From an uncultured Parabacteroides sp. (GTDB taxonomy: Bacteria > Bacteroidota > Bacteroidia > Bacteroidales > Tannerellaceae): 64,000 bases of DNA. Shown piece by piece: positions 32,390 to 41,048 of this stretch (position 1 is its first letter; every line of letters begins with the position of its first letter). The DNA lies in assembly GCA_900552465.1 (NCBI GenBank), contig URZO01000005.1:35636-99635 (forward strand). Reading direction: 5' to 3'. The notes below the pieces were generated by a model that was not told where the DNA came from, did not search any database, and was given only the letters and a program-made list of their open reading frames with translations. The translations under genes and the position numbers were made by a program.

Positions 32390-33495
32390 TACGCAATATC
32401 GCTCAAGTCGAAGTTGGTAATCAAATCCGGGTTGCTGATTTGCGGAATCCACTCTGCCGTATATTCCATGTAACGACCGTTCTTGTCACGGTAGTTAGAA
32501 ATAAGCATCTGTCCATCCGTCGGGGTGTATGTACGTCCCTGTACCGGATCTGTAGCTTCATACGGGGTATGATGACGCATATATCCGATTTGGTCAGAAG
32601 GTAACAGAGTAATACGGTTGTCCGCATAAATCTGTACATTCTTGCCTGTCTGGTCTTTCACGTAATCTTCCTTGATTTCGATACGTGGCAAACCGATACC
32701 GGTGAACACTTCGGAAGCCAAAGTGGAAGAAACCAAACCAGTACTCAACTTCATCTCGTTAGTACCAAGAATCATCTTGTACTGTTCGCCAAATTCAGAG
32801 GAGCCAATCACGTGCTTGTTGAATGTAGCACGAGTCATAATCATCTTGGCATACACGCCATAATCAGGAGCCAGAGATTGCAGTTTCTCTCTTAGGTAAG
32901 AGATGAACATATTCTTGCTGTCTACAACTACATCCGCTTTAGCGGGATTGATGAAGTTGAACGGAAGGCCAATCTCCAACAGCTTGTTGTCTGTATGTCC
33001 AGAGGTAATCGCTGCATCCTTGTTATAGACAGTAGCTTCACCTTTCATCAACAGAGCACCGACAACAATATCCATACGTTTGTGGGCAGCAAGGCTAACC
33101 TGGCGGAAATCGTCTACCAAGAAGTTGACAATCTCTTCCATAGCTGCCATTTGGTCGGCAGGTTTGGCAGCATTAAATTTGTCAATCAAATCCTGCAATT
33201 CAGAAAGGCGGTCGATAGACATCTGATAAGCATCACCCAAATAGGCGATCTCACCATAGCCGGAACCGATATTCCTACGTTCACGGATTGGCTTCTCACC
33301 AAAACGGGAGTTGATTGAACCAGCCATCACCCCTGTAACAGAGCCAATATAATCCTTGAAGACACGAGTAGTTACTCTACGGAAAGTAAGATACTGTTGC
33401 CAGTAGATTGTGTCCTTACGCGTTTGGTTTACGCGTCTGATGATTGCGGAAACAATGTTCGCATCATCGAATAATGTTTGAATCGTTAAAAACAT
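32389..33495 (-). CDS. major capsid protein (phage E family)
   Basis: 368 residues, HK97-like. MFLTIQTLFDDANIVSAIIR, a long helix near ~100-160, KADVVVDSKNMFISYLREKL, and a C-terminal VQGRTYTPTDGQMLISNYRD. The pattern matches major capsid proteins of the gpE type. The next gene upstream resembles a decoration or minor head protein, and scaffold and portal come before it, which supports the call. Confidence 0.8.
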   Translation of the reverse strand: MFLTIQTLFDDANIVSAIIRRVNQTRKDTIYWQQYLTFRRVTTRVFKDYIGSVTGVMAGSINSRFGEKPIRERRNIGSGYGEIAYLGDAYQMSIDRLSELQDLIDKFNAAKPADQMAAMEEIVNFLVDDFRQVSLAAHKRMDIVVGALLMKGEATVYNKDAAITSGHTDNKLLEIGLPFNFINPAKADVVVDSKNMFISYLREKLQSLAPDYGVYAKMIMTRATFNKHVIGSSEFGEQYKMILGTNEMKLSTGLVSSTLASEVFTGIGLPRIEIKEDYVKDQTGKNVQIYADNRITLLPSDQIGYMRHHTPYEATDPVQGRTYTPTDGQMLISNYRDKNGRYMEYTAEWIPQISNPDLITNFDLSDIA

Positions 33496-33506
33496 ATCTT
33501 ACCTCC

Positions 33507-34103
33507 TTATTCGTTAAATTCAAACCATCCTTTCAAATTAGCCTTGTCATTCTCGGAGAACGGCATAACCAATTTGGAAGGCTCAATTTCTGCGGCTGTA
33601 CGAAGCAATGCTACCAGTACGATACCGTCTTCCACTTTGGTACGGTTATACAAAGCAGAGTTAGCAATATACTTCTGTTTCGTCCCTCCTACAGCGGTAG
33701 CCTCGAAAAGAACTGCGTCCTTAGCGATATTTTCACCGAAAGCAGCTTTGATAGTCAAAACGTCATAGTCTTTGTTTGACTTGTCAATAGAGTCTACTTC
33801 TGCACCTTTCTTTCCGCTTCCGATAAACATTCCCTTATAAGCCAAAGAGTTCTTGGCTACCTTGATAGACAAAGCCGTATCACCAGTGGTATAGGCTTCG
33901 ATAACTTGCACATTGATTACCGCATAAGCAAACTTGTTTTTCAAGTCTGCATAAATCGGGGTAAATACAGGCAGGGAACTTCCCACCGTCAAGTTCGTTG
34001 TGTCGAGCTTATAAGGGCCACGTCTGCGGATGCCCGTTTGGACATCGTAACGTTCCTCTTGCTCAACATGCGGAACTAAATCATACTTAAATCCTGCTGA
34101 CAT
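33507..34103 (-). CDS. head decoration-like protein
   Basis: 198 residues, beta-rich: YDVQTGIRRRGPYKLDTTNL, SLPVFTPIYADLKNKFAYAV, then VAKNSLAYKGMFIGSGKKGA. It is placed between the scaffold-like gene and the capsid gene. Size and strand content fit a head fibre or decoration protein. Family not confirmed. Confidence 0.6.
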   Translation of the reverse strand: MSAGFKYDLVPHVEQEERYDVQTGIRRRGPYKLDTTNLTVGSSLPVFTPIYADLKNKFAYAVINVQVIEAYTTGDTALSIKVAKNSLAYKGMFIGSGKKGAEVDSIDKSNKDYDVLTIKAAFGENIAKDAVLFEATAVGGTKQKYIANSALYNRTKVEDGIVLVALLRTAAEIEPSKLVMPFSENDKANLKGWFEFNE

Positions 34104-34105
34104 AA

Positions 34106-34753
34106 TTAATTCTTGTTTTGTTCAACAATCGTTTTTGTTCCCTCGTCAATCATTTTAGCGATAGATTCAGATTCTTTCTCAATCTTCGCTTCTGATGATT
34201 CAGGAGGAATTACACCGGCAAAGCCTTCATTCTTCAATTCCTGTGCTACATCCTTGAAATAAGTATCCAAGTCTGCATCTTCGGGAACAGCGTAACGCTT
34301 TGCTTGTGATTCGGGAATACCATACTCCTTTGCCTTAGCCAAAATCTGCTCCTGACGGGTAGCCTGCGCTTTCTCTGTCTCAAACTGGGTAAGTTTGTCG
34401 GAAAGAGGCTTGACGGCATTAGCCACCGCGTCAGCGATAATCTTTGCCATGTCTGGCTGCTGTTCTGTAGCAGTCTGCTGTTGCGTGGTAGTTGTAGTGG
34501 TAGTCTCGATTGGTTTACCGTCCTTCAAGCCGTGTTTCTTCTCGTAGTTAGTAACCGCGGAAGCACCTGCACCATTAGCCCGGAAATCACCATAGGAATT
34601 TAACACGTCCTGGAAGCCTACTCCATCCGCGATTGTCTGTAATTGGCTTTCGTCCGTAACACCGGTCGCTTTCTTTTCAGCGATCCGGATTAAAGTAGCT
34701 TCATCAACCCCAGGGAATTTGGTTTTGAGTAATGCTAAAATCTTTTCTTTCAT
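34106..34753 (-). CDS. scaffold-like protein
   Basis: 215 residues, highly charged and helical with a Thr/Gln-rich linker (TTTTTTTQQQTATEQQ region near 85-100), then a coiled coil PLSDKLTQFETEKAQATRQE. The low-complexity, helical nature and location just before the head genes fit a scaffolding protein. It is the first gene after late-type promoter copy 4. Confidence 0.7.
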   Translation of the reverse strand: MKEKILALLKTKFPGVDEATLIRIAEKKATGVTDESQLQTIADGVGFQDVLNSYGDFRANGAGASAVTNYEKKHGLKDGKPIETTTTTTTQQQTATEQQPDMAKIIADAVANAVKPLSDKLTQFETEKAQATRQEQILAKAKEYGIPESQAKRYAVPEDADLDTYFKDVAQELKNEGFAGVIPPESSEAKIEKESESIAKMIDEGTKTIVEQNKN

Positions 34754-34785
34754 ACCGTATGAATTTTCGTTTAAAATCTTTGGTA

Positions 34786-34857
34786 TAAAAGTAGATAGCT
34801 AATATATGAGTGGAAAATTTTGGAAGGTGGGATACACGACAATAGAATGATTGTCGT
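34786..34857 (-). promoter_or_regulatory. late-type promoter, copy 4 (head/tail operon)
   Basis: A perfect palindrome ACGACAAT-agaatg-ATTGTCGT (34836-34857) and minus-strand TACTTTTA (34786-34793) are 42 bp apart. It drives scaffold, capsid, connectors and tail tube. There is no plus-strand promoter next to it, unlike copies 2 and 3. Confidence 0.75.
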
Positions 34858-34883
34858 AAAAAGGAAAGTAAAGAGCATAAAAA

Positions 34884-34911
34884 AGGCGTGAAGCCGAATA
34901 GAATCACGCCT
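34884..34911 (-). terminator. terminator of higBA
   Basis: AGGCGTG/CACGCCT stem followed on the minus strand by TTTTTTAT. Confidence 0.85.
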
Positions 34912-34931
34912 ATAATAGTAAAAATAATTCT

Positions 34932-35294
34932 TTAAAAACCTAACATAGCTGCCGGAGGTATGTTTAGCACACGGCAAAGTAATCTTGCTATCTTCAAAGT
35001 CGGCTCTGAACGACCAGCAAGATAATCATTAACACGTGAAGGGCTAACTCCTATTTCACCGGCGAGTTGCCTTTGCGTCATTCCTTTTTCTTCAAGAGAT
35101 AATTCTATCAATTCCGCAACAGTCGGCTTTTCTATAGGATAATGCTCCTTTTCGTAAGCAATCACTATATCAGACATTACAGTAAGTTCCACCGCATTCT
35201 TATCGTTTGCGGGAGTATTATCATCAACCATTGGTAACAGTTCTTCAACTCTTGCCAATGCAAATTCGTATTGTTCCTTACTAACTTTATTCAT
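34932..35294 (-). CDS. higA: HigA-type antitoxin
   Basis: 120 residues. The C-terminal half is an XRE helix-turn-helix typical of HigA (KGMTQRQLAGEIGVSPSRVN, LAGRSEPTLKIARLL). The N-terminal ~60 residues are helical. The gene begins 10 nt after the toxin gene: the toxin-first order is the usual one for higBA. It neutralises the toxin and represses the shared promoter in known systems. Confidence 0.85.
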   Translation of the reverse strand: MNKVSKEQYEFALARVEELLPMVDDNTPANDKNAVELTVMSDIVIAYEKEHYPIEKPTVAELIELSLEEKGMTQRQLAGEIGVSPSRVNDYLAGRSEPTLKIARLLCRVLNIPPAAMLGF

Positions 35295-35304
35295 ATCCTA
35301 TATC

Positions 35305-35604
35305 TTAAATGGTTGAACAATCAATTTTATCATAATCTTTATGAGTACCCACCCAGCGGATGAATATATAACCCATTGTAAACTTTACGACAACTACCAA
35401 CCGATAATTGTTGCCCCTGATATTAAAAACATAATGCTGGTTGCCTACATAATCAGCAGAAAGAAAATCAACCTTAATATCAGATAAGTTTTTCCATTCA
35501 GCCTTTTCTGCAATATCATACCAGCGTTCAAGAGCTACGCGCGAATCTTCATAACCTTTCGTTTCGTAGAAATCTTTCAGCTTCTTATGTGATACTATTC
35601 TCAT
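35305..35604 (-). CDS. higB: HigB-type mRNA interferase toxin
   Basis: 99 residues, RelE/HigB fold: MRIVSHKKLKDFYETKGYED, WYDIAEKAEWKNLSDIKVDF, VFNIRGNNYRLVVVVKF, and FIRWVGTHKDYDKID with the C-terminal GTHxxYD typical of the family. Related toxins cleave ribosome-bound mRNA. It lies between the portal and scaffold genes with its own promoter and terminator. This points to an insertion stabilising the prophage or acting in defence. Confidence 0.85.
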   Translation of the reverse strand: MRIVSHKKLKDFYETKGYEDSRVALERWYDIAEKAEWKNLSDIKVDFLSADYVGNQHYVFNIRGNNYRLVVVVKFTMGYIFIRWVGTHKDYDKIDCSTI

Positions 35605-35631
35605 TTCTCTTTCATTTGATACAAAAATACA

Positions 35632-35639
35632 AAATAATT
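35632..35639 (-). promoter_or_regulatory. promoter -7 box of higBA
   Basis: Minus-strand TATTTTTG, 27 nt upstream of the higB ATG; AT-rich upstream DNA. Confidence 0.6.
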
Positions 35640-35699
35640 CTGTATAACAAAATTTTTACAAGGGATTTATTTTACATAATAGAATTTAGATAATAAAAA

Positions 35700-35721
35700 A
35701 GCGGAACTAAATAGCCCCGCT
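35700..35721 (-). terminator. terminator after the portal gene
   Basis: AGCGG/CCGCT stem with a minus-strand TTTTTTATT tail, 22 nt after the portal stop. It separates the terminase/portal transcript from higBA. Confidence 0.7.
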
Positions 35722-35743
35722 CATTAATATCATATTATCATAA

Positions 35744-37198
35744 CTATGCTGCTGTAGGAGAATTACTTTGTTTTTCTGCCTTTTGGCTCATATCTTCTTC
35801 AATTTCCTTCAACTCTTCATCTATGCGATCCATGTTCCCAGCGAATATTATACCTTCTCGACGTGACCATACCCCACCATTTACAGCGGAGACAGCAGTA
35901 GAAACCTTATCTGAGACGTTATCAATCATATATGGTACTATTTCGACATCAACATCAATTGTTTCGGATGCTTTCTCAAAATTGGTATTGATAGAGCCTA
36001 ATGCGGAGACAAGAAAGTTTACCCTTCGTTGCATGAAGCTACCAATTTCTTCAGAGTGATTTTCTACTGCCATGTGTGCACCACCGGACAAAGCATTGCC
36101 TGTCCCTTTTAGATTCTCAAAGGAGATACGCGGTGTATTTGTAAGCGCATAAGCCTTTTCTGTCAATCCCTCGGCCTCAAATTTAACCGTATCTGGTACC
36201 TGGTTCCATGTCAGATATGAAGCGTTTGCACCCTGCCCTGTGAGTTGAACTATCCTATTCCTTAATTCACCTGCAAATTTCTCGATCTCCCCAAAAAGCA
36301 TTAAGATAGGGAAGAAATGATAGTCGATACAATCGGCATAGCTGGACAAAAGTTTCTCTAAACGTACACGAATGGTTCGTATCTTGTTGCAATAAGCCTC
36401 TGGACGATAGCAATACATGACCGGCAACTTCTTAAAGCCATGCTTGAAAGCGGAAACCATCTCCCAGCCTTTGTCTAACTCCCACTGAAAGACTACATCT
36501 TTCGTCACAGTCATAAAGCAGGTGATTTCGTGGTCGTCCAGGTCTTTCTTCTTGTACTCACGGGAGAAAGCAACCATATCACCTGAATCATCAAAGAACG
36601 GATAAAGTTTATCGCCCCGGAACGGAGACCAAAGAACACTGCGAAGTTTGTATTGTGGCATGGACTTACCGAATAGATTGGCTACTTTCGCTTTCAATTT
36701 AGCCCAAAAGCCGTCGTCTTTAGTTACATACCAATATTCAGCAACTTCTTGTTCTGAAAGCCAAGAACGAACAATCTTCCGGTTCTGATACTTGATCTTA
36801 TTCTTCTTTAGAACCTGTTTCAAAGCCTCAAAGATACCTTTCTCCGATTCATCCGGGGTACAGTCCATCTTTGGCTCGGTACCGACAGTGAAAGCCGTTT
36901 GGATATTGACAATATCCTGCTCCAAAGGAAGGGCGATTCGGTTAGGCTCAACTTTCTTTGTCTTTTTTGGAATGACGGTAGTCTTACCGGTCTTTTCGTC
37001 AAATACCTCTTTCTCCTGCTCAATAGTGATTTCTATCTGTGGGTACTTCTCTTTATCCACGATGATCTCATGTCTATTTGGGTCCCAGTCGGCATATAGC
37101 TTTTCCCGATCCGGAAGTTGAGTTTTCCGACCTTTCTTCAGATAGTAGATTTTCCGGTCTATATCTTCGAGTGCTAAAATTTCGTCTATCGTTTTCAT
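35744..37198 (-). CDS. portal protein (SPP1-like)
   Basis: 484 residues. Features: an acidic start, TKKVEPNRIALPLEQDIVNI, EQEVAEYWYVTKDDGFW, FSREYKKKDLDDHEITCFMT, and ALSGGAHMAVENHSEEIGSF near 380. These resemble SPP1/SF6-type portals, in which 12 subunits form the DNA gate. Position directly after the large terminase supports it. The tail is hydrophilic (QKAEKQSNSPTAA). Confidence 0.8.
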   Translation of the reverse strand: MKTIDEILALEDIDRKIYYLKKGRKTQLPDREKLYADWDPNRHEIIVDKEKYPQIEITIEQEKEVFDEKTGKTTVIPKKTKKVEPNRIALPLEQDIVNIQTAFTVGTEPKMDCTPDESEKGIFEALKQVLKKNKIKYQNRKIVRSWLSEQEVAEYWYVTKDDGFWAKLKAKVANLFGKSMPQYKLRSVLWSPFRGDKLYPFFDDSGDMVAFSREYKKKDLDDHEITCFMTVTKDVVFQWELDKGWEMVSAFKHGFKKLPVMYCYRPEAYCNKIRTIRVRLEKLLSSYADCIDYHFFPILMLFGEIEKFAGELRNRIVQLTGQGANASYLTWNQVPDTVKFEAEGLTEKAYALTNTPRISFENLKGTGNALSGGAHMAVENHSEEIGSFMQRRVNFLVSALGSINTNFEKASETIDVDVEIVPYMIDNVSDKVSTAVSAVNGGVWSRREGIIFAGNMDRIDEELKEIEEDMSQKAEKQSNSPTAA

Positions 37199-37209
37199 TT
37201 GATAATATT

Positions 37210-38478
37210 TTAATGTGCAAATATTCCTGAATTGTCTTTAGGCTTCAAAATCTTACCAAGAAGCATACCCAACACATAATAACGGGCCGCATCTATCAGG
37301 TGATTATCTTTATCTACCGGTTCATTGATGTAATTCCCGTCTTTATCCTTATCCCATACATAGTTTCTAAGTTCGTTGATGAGATTATATGACCGTTCAG
37401 TAACGAATAGCTCCATATCTTTCATCTTATCTATACCGGCATTAATAGAACCAGGGTACTTATCTACTGGATAGATATTCACGCCGCCGTTCTTTATCTC
37501 CTGTATCAAACGAGGATCGGCAGAATCCGCCATAACCTTCAATCCCCAAGGTTTAAGAACTTTGGTTATGCCGGAAGATAACATGCCGGTCTGATAGCAT
37601 AATTCATCTAAGTATAGAGCATTGTCCACAATACCGCACCGTACAGATGCCGAAGGATCATTTGTATAGCCAAAGTCCTGACCGATACCCACCTTTTTAC
37701 ACCACTGCGGAAACTCTTTAACAATACCCCACTTCTTAAATACAGCACCTTCCGCAACATCGGCCCACCTACCGATAACGACATGAGCGTACTTTTCGGG
37801 ATTATTCACTTTCATATCCTCTACCTCTTTCAAGAACTCCGGAGAAAGGTTTTCCAAGTTATCAAAGTAAGTAGTATGGATGTGTAGCACATTCGGATGA
37901 GTAGAAACTTGAACCTGCACGCCGTCAATCTCTACAAGTTTATGCGTTTTCTCTATGTACTTTTTATAGATGAAGTGGTTGGAATCACACGGATTCATTA
38001 TGATGAGAATTCGGTTCTGAATGCCCTTCTTACGGATGGAGAGCATTATCTTATCGAACTCTTCCTCATTCGTCCATTCCTCCGCTTCGTCGCAAACGAA
38101 AGTAGTAATACCTTGAATGGATTTCAGTTTCGCTGTTTGGTTCCCAGAAGAAGTTTTTATTCCCCGGAACATGATACGGCTTTTAGTCATTTTATTGACT
38201 ATATCCGTCTTGGTAGTTCGGAAATACTTCTCCGTTCCATCCAGTTCTATCTTTTCCATCATTTCGGGGATGATAGACATGCCGGCGGAAACCATCGTGT
38301 AACGAGTGTAGAGAATATGATGGATTATCTTTTCGGCTTTCGTCATTTCAAAAGTCAGACGCTCTATGAAGGTGGAAGCGTTGAAAGACTTGCCGGAGCC
38401 ACGACCGCCAGTGATAAGGATAATAAACTTTTCCTTATCGGTGTACAGAGGGTTATATATTTCTTGGGGTACAATCAT
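37210..38478 (-). CDS. terL: terminase large subunit
   Basis: 422 residues. Walker A ITGGRGSGKSFNAST near residues 22-36; Walker B-like TTFVCDEAEEW near 130. The nuclease half has IGQDFGYTNDPSASVRC with a first Asp, and KVMADSADPRLIQEIKNGG and DNHLIDAARYYVLG as later acidic clusters. It packages DNA into the prohead using ATP and cuts it. Overlaps the small subunit gene by 4 nt. Confidence 0.9.
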   Translation of the reverse strand: MIVPQEIYNPLYTDKEKFIILITGGRGSGKSFNASTFIERLTFEMTKAEKIIHHILYTRYTMVSAGMSIIPEMMEKIELDGTEKYFRTTKTDIVNKMTKSRIMFRGIKTSSGNQTAKLKSIQGITTFVCDEAEEWTNEEEFDKIMLSIRKKGIQNRILIIMNPCDSNHFIYKKYIEKTHKLVEIDGVQVQVSTHPNVLHIHTTYFDNLENLSPEFLKEVEDMKVNNPEKYAHVVIGRWADVAEGAVFKKWGIVKEFPQWCKKVGIGQDFGYTNDPSASVRCGIVDNALYLDELCYQTGMLSSGITKVLKPWGLKVMADSADPRLIQEIKNGGVNIYPVDKYPGSINAGIDKMKDMELFVTERSYNLINELRNYVWDKDKDGNYINEPVDKDNHLIDAARYYVLGMLLGKILKPKDNSGIFAH

Positions 38479-38966
38479 TCAACTTTACTTTTGATCCATT
38501 CGTCAATATTGATGCCCTGATTTATTTCCTTTGGAATATCTTCATCATCAATTCTTGGAGCTGGTTTATTCCATTGTTCGGGCTTACGGTTTTTGAGCCA
38601 AAAGATGCCGGCTGTTGTATCAGAGGGTATTTCCTGCTCTAATTCGACAATCTCAACCCTTTCCTTTTCGCAACGCCTACCTTCTTCGTCATAGTACACA
38701 TCCTTCACCTTTATAGCCTGTTGGACTTTAATTTTAGTACCCATTGCCTTACGGTATATTTTGCTTTCGATGGCAAAATCAATAGGCGCACGCCCGTTTT
38801 TTAATGCTTCGGATAATTCGGGAATTTTACCTTTCAATTCAGAGAAATACGTCTCATTATAGCCGATGTTTGCCGCAATCTGCTTATCGTCCAATCCGTC
38901 ACGTGCCCAGCTCTCTATGCGGATTAGGTTTTGCTTATCTTTAAAATCAAACTTTGGCTTTGCCAT
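38475..38966 (-). CDS. terS: terminase small subunit
   Basis: 163 residues. An N-terminal helix-turn-helix (IESWARDGLDDKQIAANIGY) with YNETYFSELKGKIPE is followed by a helical oligomerisation region (RAPIDFAIESKIYRKAMGTK) and an acidic C-terminus. It recognises the packaging site and is coupled to terL by ATGA-type overlap. Confidence 0.85.
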   Translation of the reverse strand: MAKPKFDFKDKQNLIRIESWARDGLDDKQIAANIGYNETYFSELKGKIPELSEALKNGRAPIDFAIESKIYRKAMGTKIKVQQAIKVKDVYYDEEGRRCEKERVEIVELEQEIPSDTTAGIFWLKNRKPEQWNKPAPRIDDEDIPKEINQGINIDEWIKSKVE

Positions 38967-38967
38967 A

Positions 38968-39714
38968 TTAATCTACTCTTTCTACTTGATCAGAGAACAC
39001 CTCTCCTTTTATAAACTTCATATCCGGATCATACCCAAATCTTGCCATGAAAGCAGCTTTCGCTTCATAGGTATCAAAAGACAACATCACATAGGCATCC
39101 ATATCCTCGGCTGTCTTCTGTGCGTTCTCCTTAACTTGTTGCTTGACTTCTTTCATGTGGGCAACCTTCTCTGCACGCTCTAATTGCTTGGCGGCTTTCT
39201 CGGCTTCTTTCTGTTCGGTCACAGGTGACATCATATCGGACAGGGCATCTGCAATAGAGTTTTCCGCTTCGGTCTGCAATAGATAATCAACGCCAATCAT
39301 GTTTAGGTCGGCATCGGTCAGACCTGCGTCTTTCCAATCAATATCGGGAACAAGCTGTGCAAGGGCATCGAAATCCCATGTACCTTGCGCATTTGGATTG
39401 TTCATTAAAATATTGAGTTCCTTCTCCTGCTTTTCGTCCACATCTATGACATCAACACGAATGCTATAATCATTATCCGGAAACTTCTGCAATTCATCCA
39501 TGACGGATAAACGCTGATGCCCGCTGACAACGGTCAATCCTGTACGCTTGTTCACGACAATTCCACCGACTAAACCAAACTTCTTAATACCACGCTTTAA
39601 CGTCTTGCGTGATTCCTCGGACAGTTTTCGGGGATTATAATCGGCGAAGTGAATGGCAGAACGGTTAAGTTCTACCGATTCACTCTTTATGTATTTACTT
39701 AGTTCCATTGTCAT
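38968..39714 (-). CDS. ParB/sulfiredoxin-fold protein (IbrB-like)
   Basis: 248 residues from the ATG at 39714; a frame start at 39735 would extend the overlap with the upstream gene from 20 to 41 nt. SAIHFADYNPRKLSEESRK, then VVSGHQRLSVMDELQK (the GxxR-type ParB motif) and EKELNILMNNPNAQGTWDFD. A coiled coil follows. Next to a PAPS-reductase-like gene it recalls the IbrA/IbrB pair, which activates prophage surface genes in E. coli. The pairing is the main support; function here is unknown. Confidence 0.75.
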   Translation of the reverse strand: MTMELSKYIKSESVELNRSAIHFADYNPRKLSEESRKTLKRGIKKFGLVGGIVVNKRTGLTVVSGHQRLSVMDELQKFPDNDYSIRVDVIDVDEKQEKELNILMNNPNAQGTWDFDALAQLVPDIDWKDAGLTDADLNMIGVDYLLQTEAENSIADALSDMMSPVTEQKEAEKAAKQLERAEKVAHMKEVKQQVKENAQKTAEDMDAYVMLSFDTYEAKAAFMARFGYDPDMKFIKGEVFSDQVERVD

Positions 39715-40363
39715 ATTCAAATAAAATTCTTTCACTCATTGGAAAAGCTTTAATAATCCTCCTCAAATCATCCGGGTAATTCTTGCGAAGCCACAAGAAA
39801 CAATCAAGATTGAACCCGATACCGCCAGATGCCTTGTTTGAATACCGGACCGGTTCGGGAAGTCCTTTCTGTCTCATGTAAGTAAGAACATCTCTTTGCG
39901 TCCAATCGGCCAAAGGATAAACCTTGCCTGCGTTCTCATAATCCTGGTAGGTATTCAACATCAACCGGCGGTTCATACTATCAGCCTTCTTCATTCCATA
40001 AAAAACGAACTCGATGCCGAATTTTAACCGCATAGCTAAATCAACATCAGCCAACTTCAAGAGCTTTATCTTGGGATTGGGTACACAATACATACCGGAC
40101 CGGAGAATATAAGTAAGATTCCAATGTGGCACCTGGATAAACTCAACTTTCGGGTATTTGGCTTTTACCCACTTGATATATCTTTCAATATGCTCTAATC
40201 CTTCAACAAAGTACATGAATATACATACAACCCGGTCAAACTTAGGATAGATCAGATCCAGTAACACAAGGCTATCCTTACCCAGAGAACAAAAAACGAT
40301 AGCCTCATTAGATTTTACTCTAACGAGGTCTATCGTCCTATATGTTCTCTCAAGCAAGTTCAT
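39695..40363 (-). CDS. PAPS reductase-like PP-loop protein (IbrA-like)
   Basis: 222 residues. PP-loop FCSLGKDSLVLLDLIYP near residues 24-40; a C-terminal YPLADWTQRDVLTYMRQKGL typical of PAPS reductase/DndC relatives. Such enzymes activate a substrate with ATP for sulfur or related transfer. Its ATG overlaps the stop of the Arg-rich small frame (ATGA), so that small frame is translated. A second PP-loop protein lies at 47691-48581. Confidence 0.8.
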   Translation of the reverse strand: MNLLERTYRTIDLVRVKSNEAIVFCSLGKDSLVLLDLIYPKFDRVVCIFMYFVEGLEHIERYIKWVKAKYPKVEFIQVPHWNLTYILRSGMYCVPNPKIKLLKLADVDLAMRLKFGIEFVFYGMKKADSMNRRLMLNTYQDYENAGKVYPLADWTQRDVLTYMRQKGLPEPVRYSNKASGGIGFNLDCFLWLRKNYPDDLRRIIKAFPMSERILFEYDNGTK

Positions 40364-40527
40364 CCCGAACTCATACCTAAACCAGAGCGTACATTCCTGT
40401 ACTGCTGATTTCTGGTAATAAATCTACCACCTTGAGAAACTCTGTTTGTTCCTGGTACCGTCAATCCTCTACGGCCGCCTCTGTAATTAGAGGTCGCAAA
40501 ACCTGTTCTGTTAGCTCTTCTACCGAC
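40360..40527 (-). CDS. Arg-rich small protein without canonical start (copy B)
   Basis: A 55-codon frame begins after the TGA in GCTGAGTC and ends in TGA overlapping the ATG of the IbrA-like gene. The product is Arg/Gly-rich (RRANRTGFATSNYRGGRRGL, then FITRNQQYRNVRSGLG). The first possible standard start is a TTG at codon 19, which would remove the conserved Arg-rich start. CTG-AGT followed by a +1 skip of C would give Met-Ser-Gly-Arg. The ATGA overlap argues for real translation. Compare copy A at 21975-22181. Confidence 0.6.
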   Translation of the reverse strand, partial: VGRRANRTGFATSNYRGGRRGLTVPGTNRVSQGGRFITRNQQYRNVRSGLGMSSG

Positions 40528-40545
40528 TCAGCAAAATATTAATGG

Positions 40546-40935
40546 TTAAACATTGGACTTCTCTATCATTTTACCCAAGTCATAAATGATTTGGGCCATC
40601 ACGTACTCAACACCATCGACTTCATAGGGAATTTCGTTGCCATCCTCGTCTGTCAGGATCTCGACTTTTACGCCTTTAACCTCGACAATAGCAAACGGGC
40701 GTGTGCCCTTATATTCACCTGTAAGAAACTTGATAGCATTGTATTCTATCGGTACGACTTCGGGTTCTTGATCTTCTGGCACTTCTTCAAAGTGTTTATA
40801 TTCTTTGTCGCCGACTTTATACCGGATATACTTTTGAGAAGTGTTAGGCCGGATCTCTCTGAACTCTTGTGTCTTCTTACCAGCTAAAATCTCATCGAAA
40901 AACTTCTGTTTAATCGAAAGCGTCAATACATTCAT
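40546..40935 (-). CDS. ASCH-domain protein
   Basis: 129 residues. MNVLTLSIKQKFFDEILAGK-KTQEFREI is the ASCH signature (E-x-R after G-K-K-T). FAIVEVKGVKVEIL and the central beta barrel follow. ASCH domains are PUA-like RNA-binding folds. It is the first protein gene after tRNA-Val in the late transcript from copy 5, 31 nt downstream of the tRNA. Confidence 0.8.
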   Translation of the reverse strand: MNVLTLSIKQKFFDEILAGKKTQEFREIRPNTSQKYIRYKVGDKEYKHFEEVPEDQEPEVVPIEYNAIKFLTGEYKGTRPFAIVEVKGVKVEILTDEDGNEIPYEVDGVEYVMAQIIYDLGKMIEKSNV

Positions 40936-40966
40936 AATCGTGTCTATTTTATTAATAAATAATTAG

Positions 40967-41039
40967 TTGCGGGACGAGGACTCGAACCCCGGACCTTCGC
41001 CAAGTCAAAGCGACAAGCTAACCACTGCTCTACCCCGCG
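40967..41039 (-). tRNA. tRNA-Val (anticodon GAC)
   Basis: 73 nt. All arms fit: acceptor CGCGGGG/TCCCGCA (first pair C-A mismatched, last pair G-U), D-stem GAGC/GCTT with an 8-nt loop, anticodon stem TCGCT/GGCGA with loop TTGACTT, variable AGGTC, and T-arm CGGGG-TTCGAGT-CCTCG. CCA is not encoded. It begins about 3-5 nt after the predicted start of the late transcript, so it is the first element of the terminase operon RNA. Confidence 0.9.
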
Positions 41040-41048
41040 ATAGCACCA

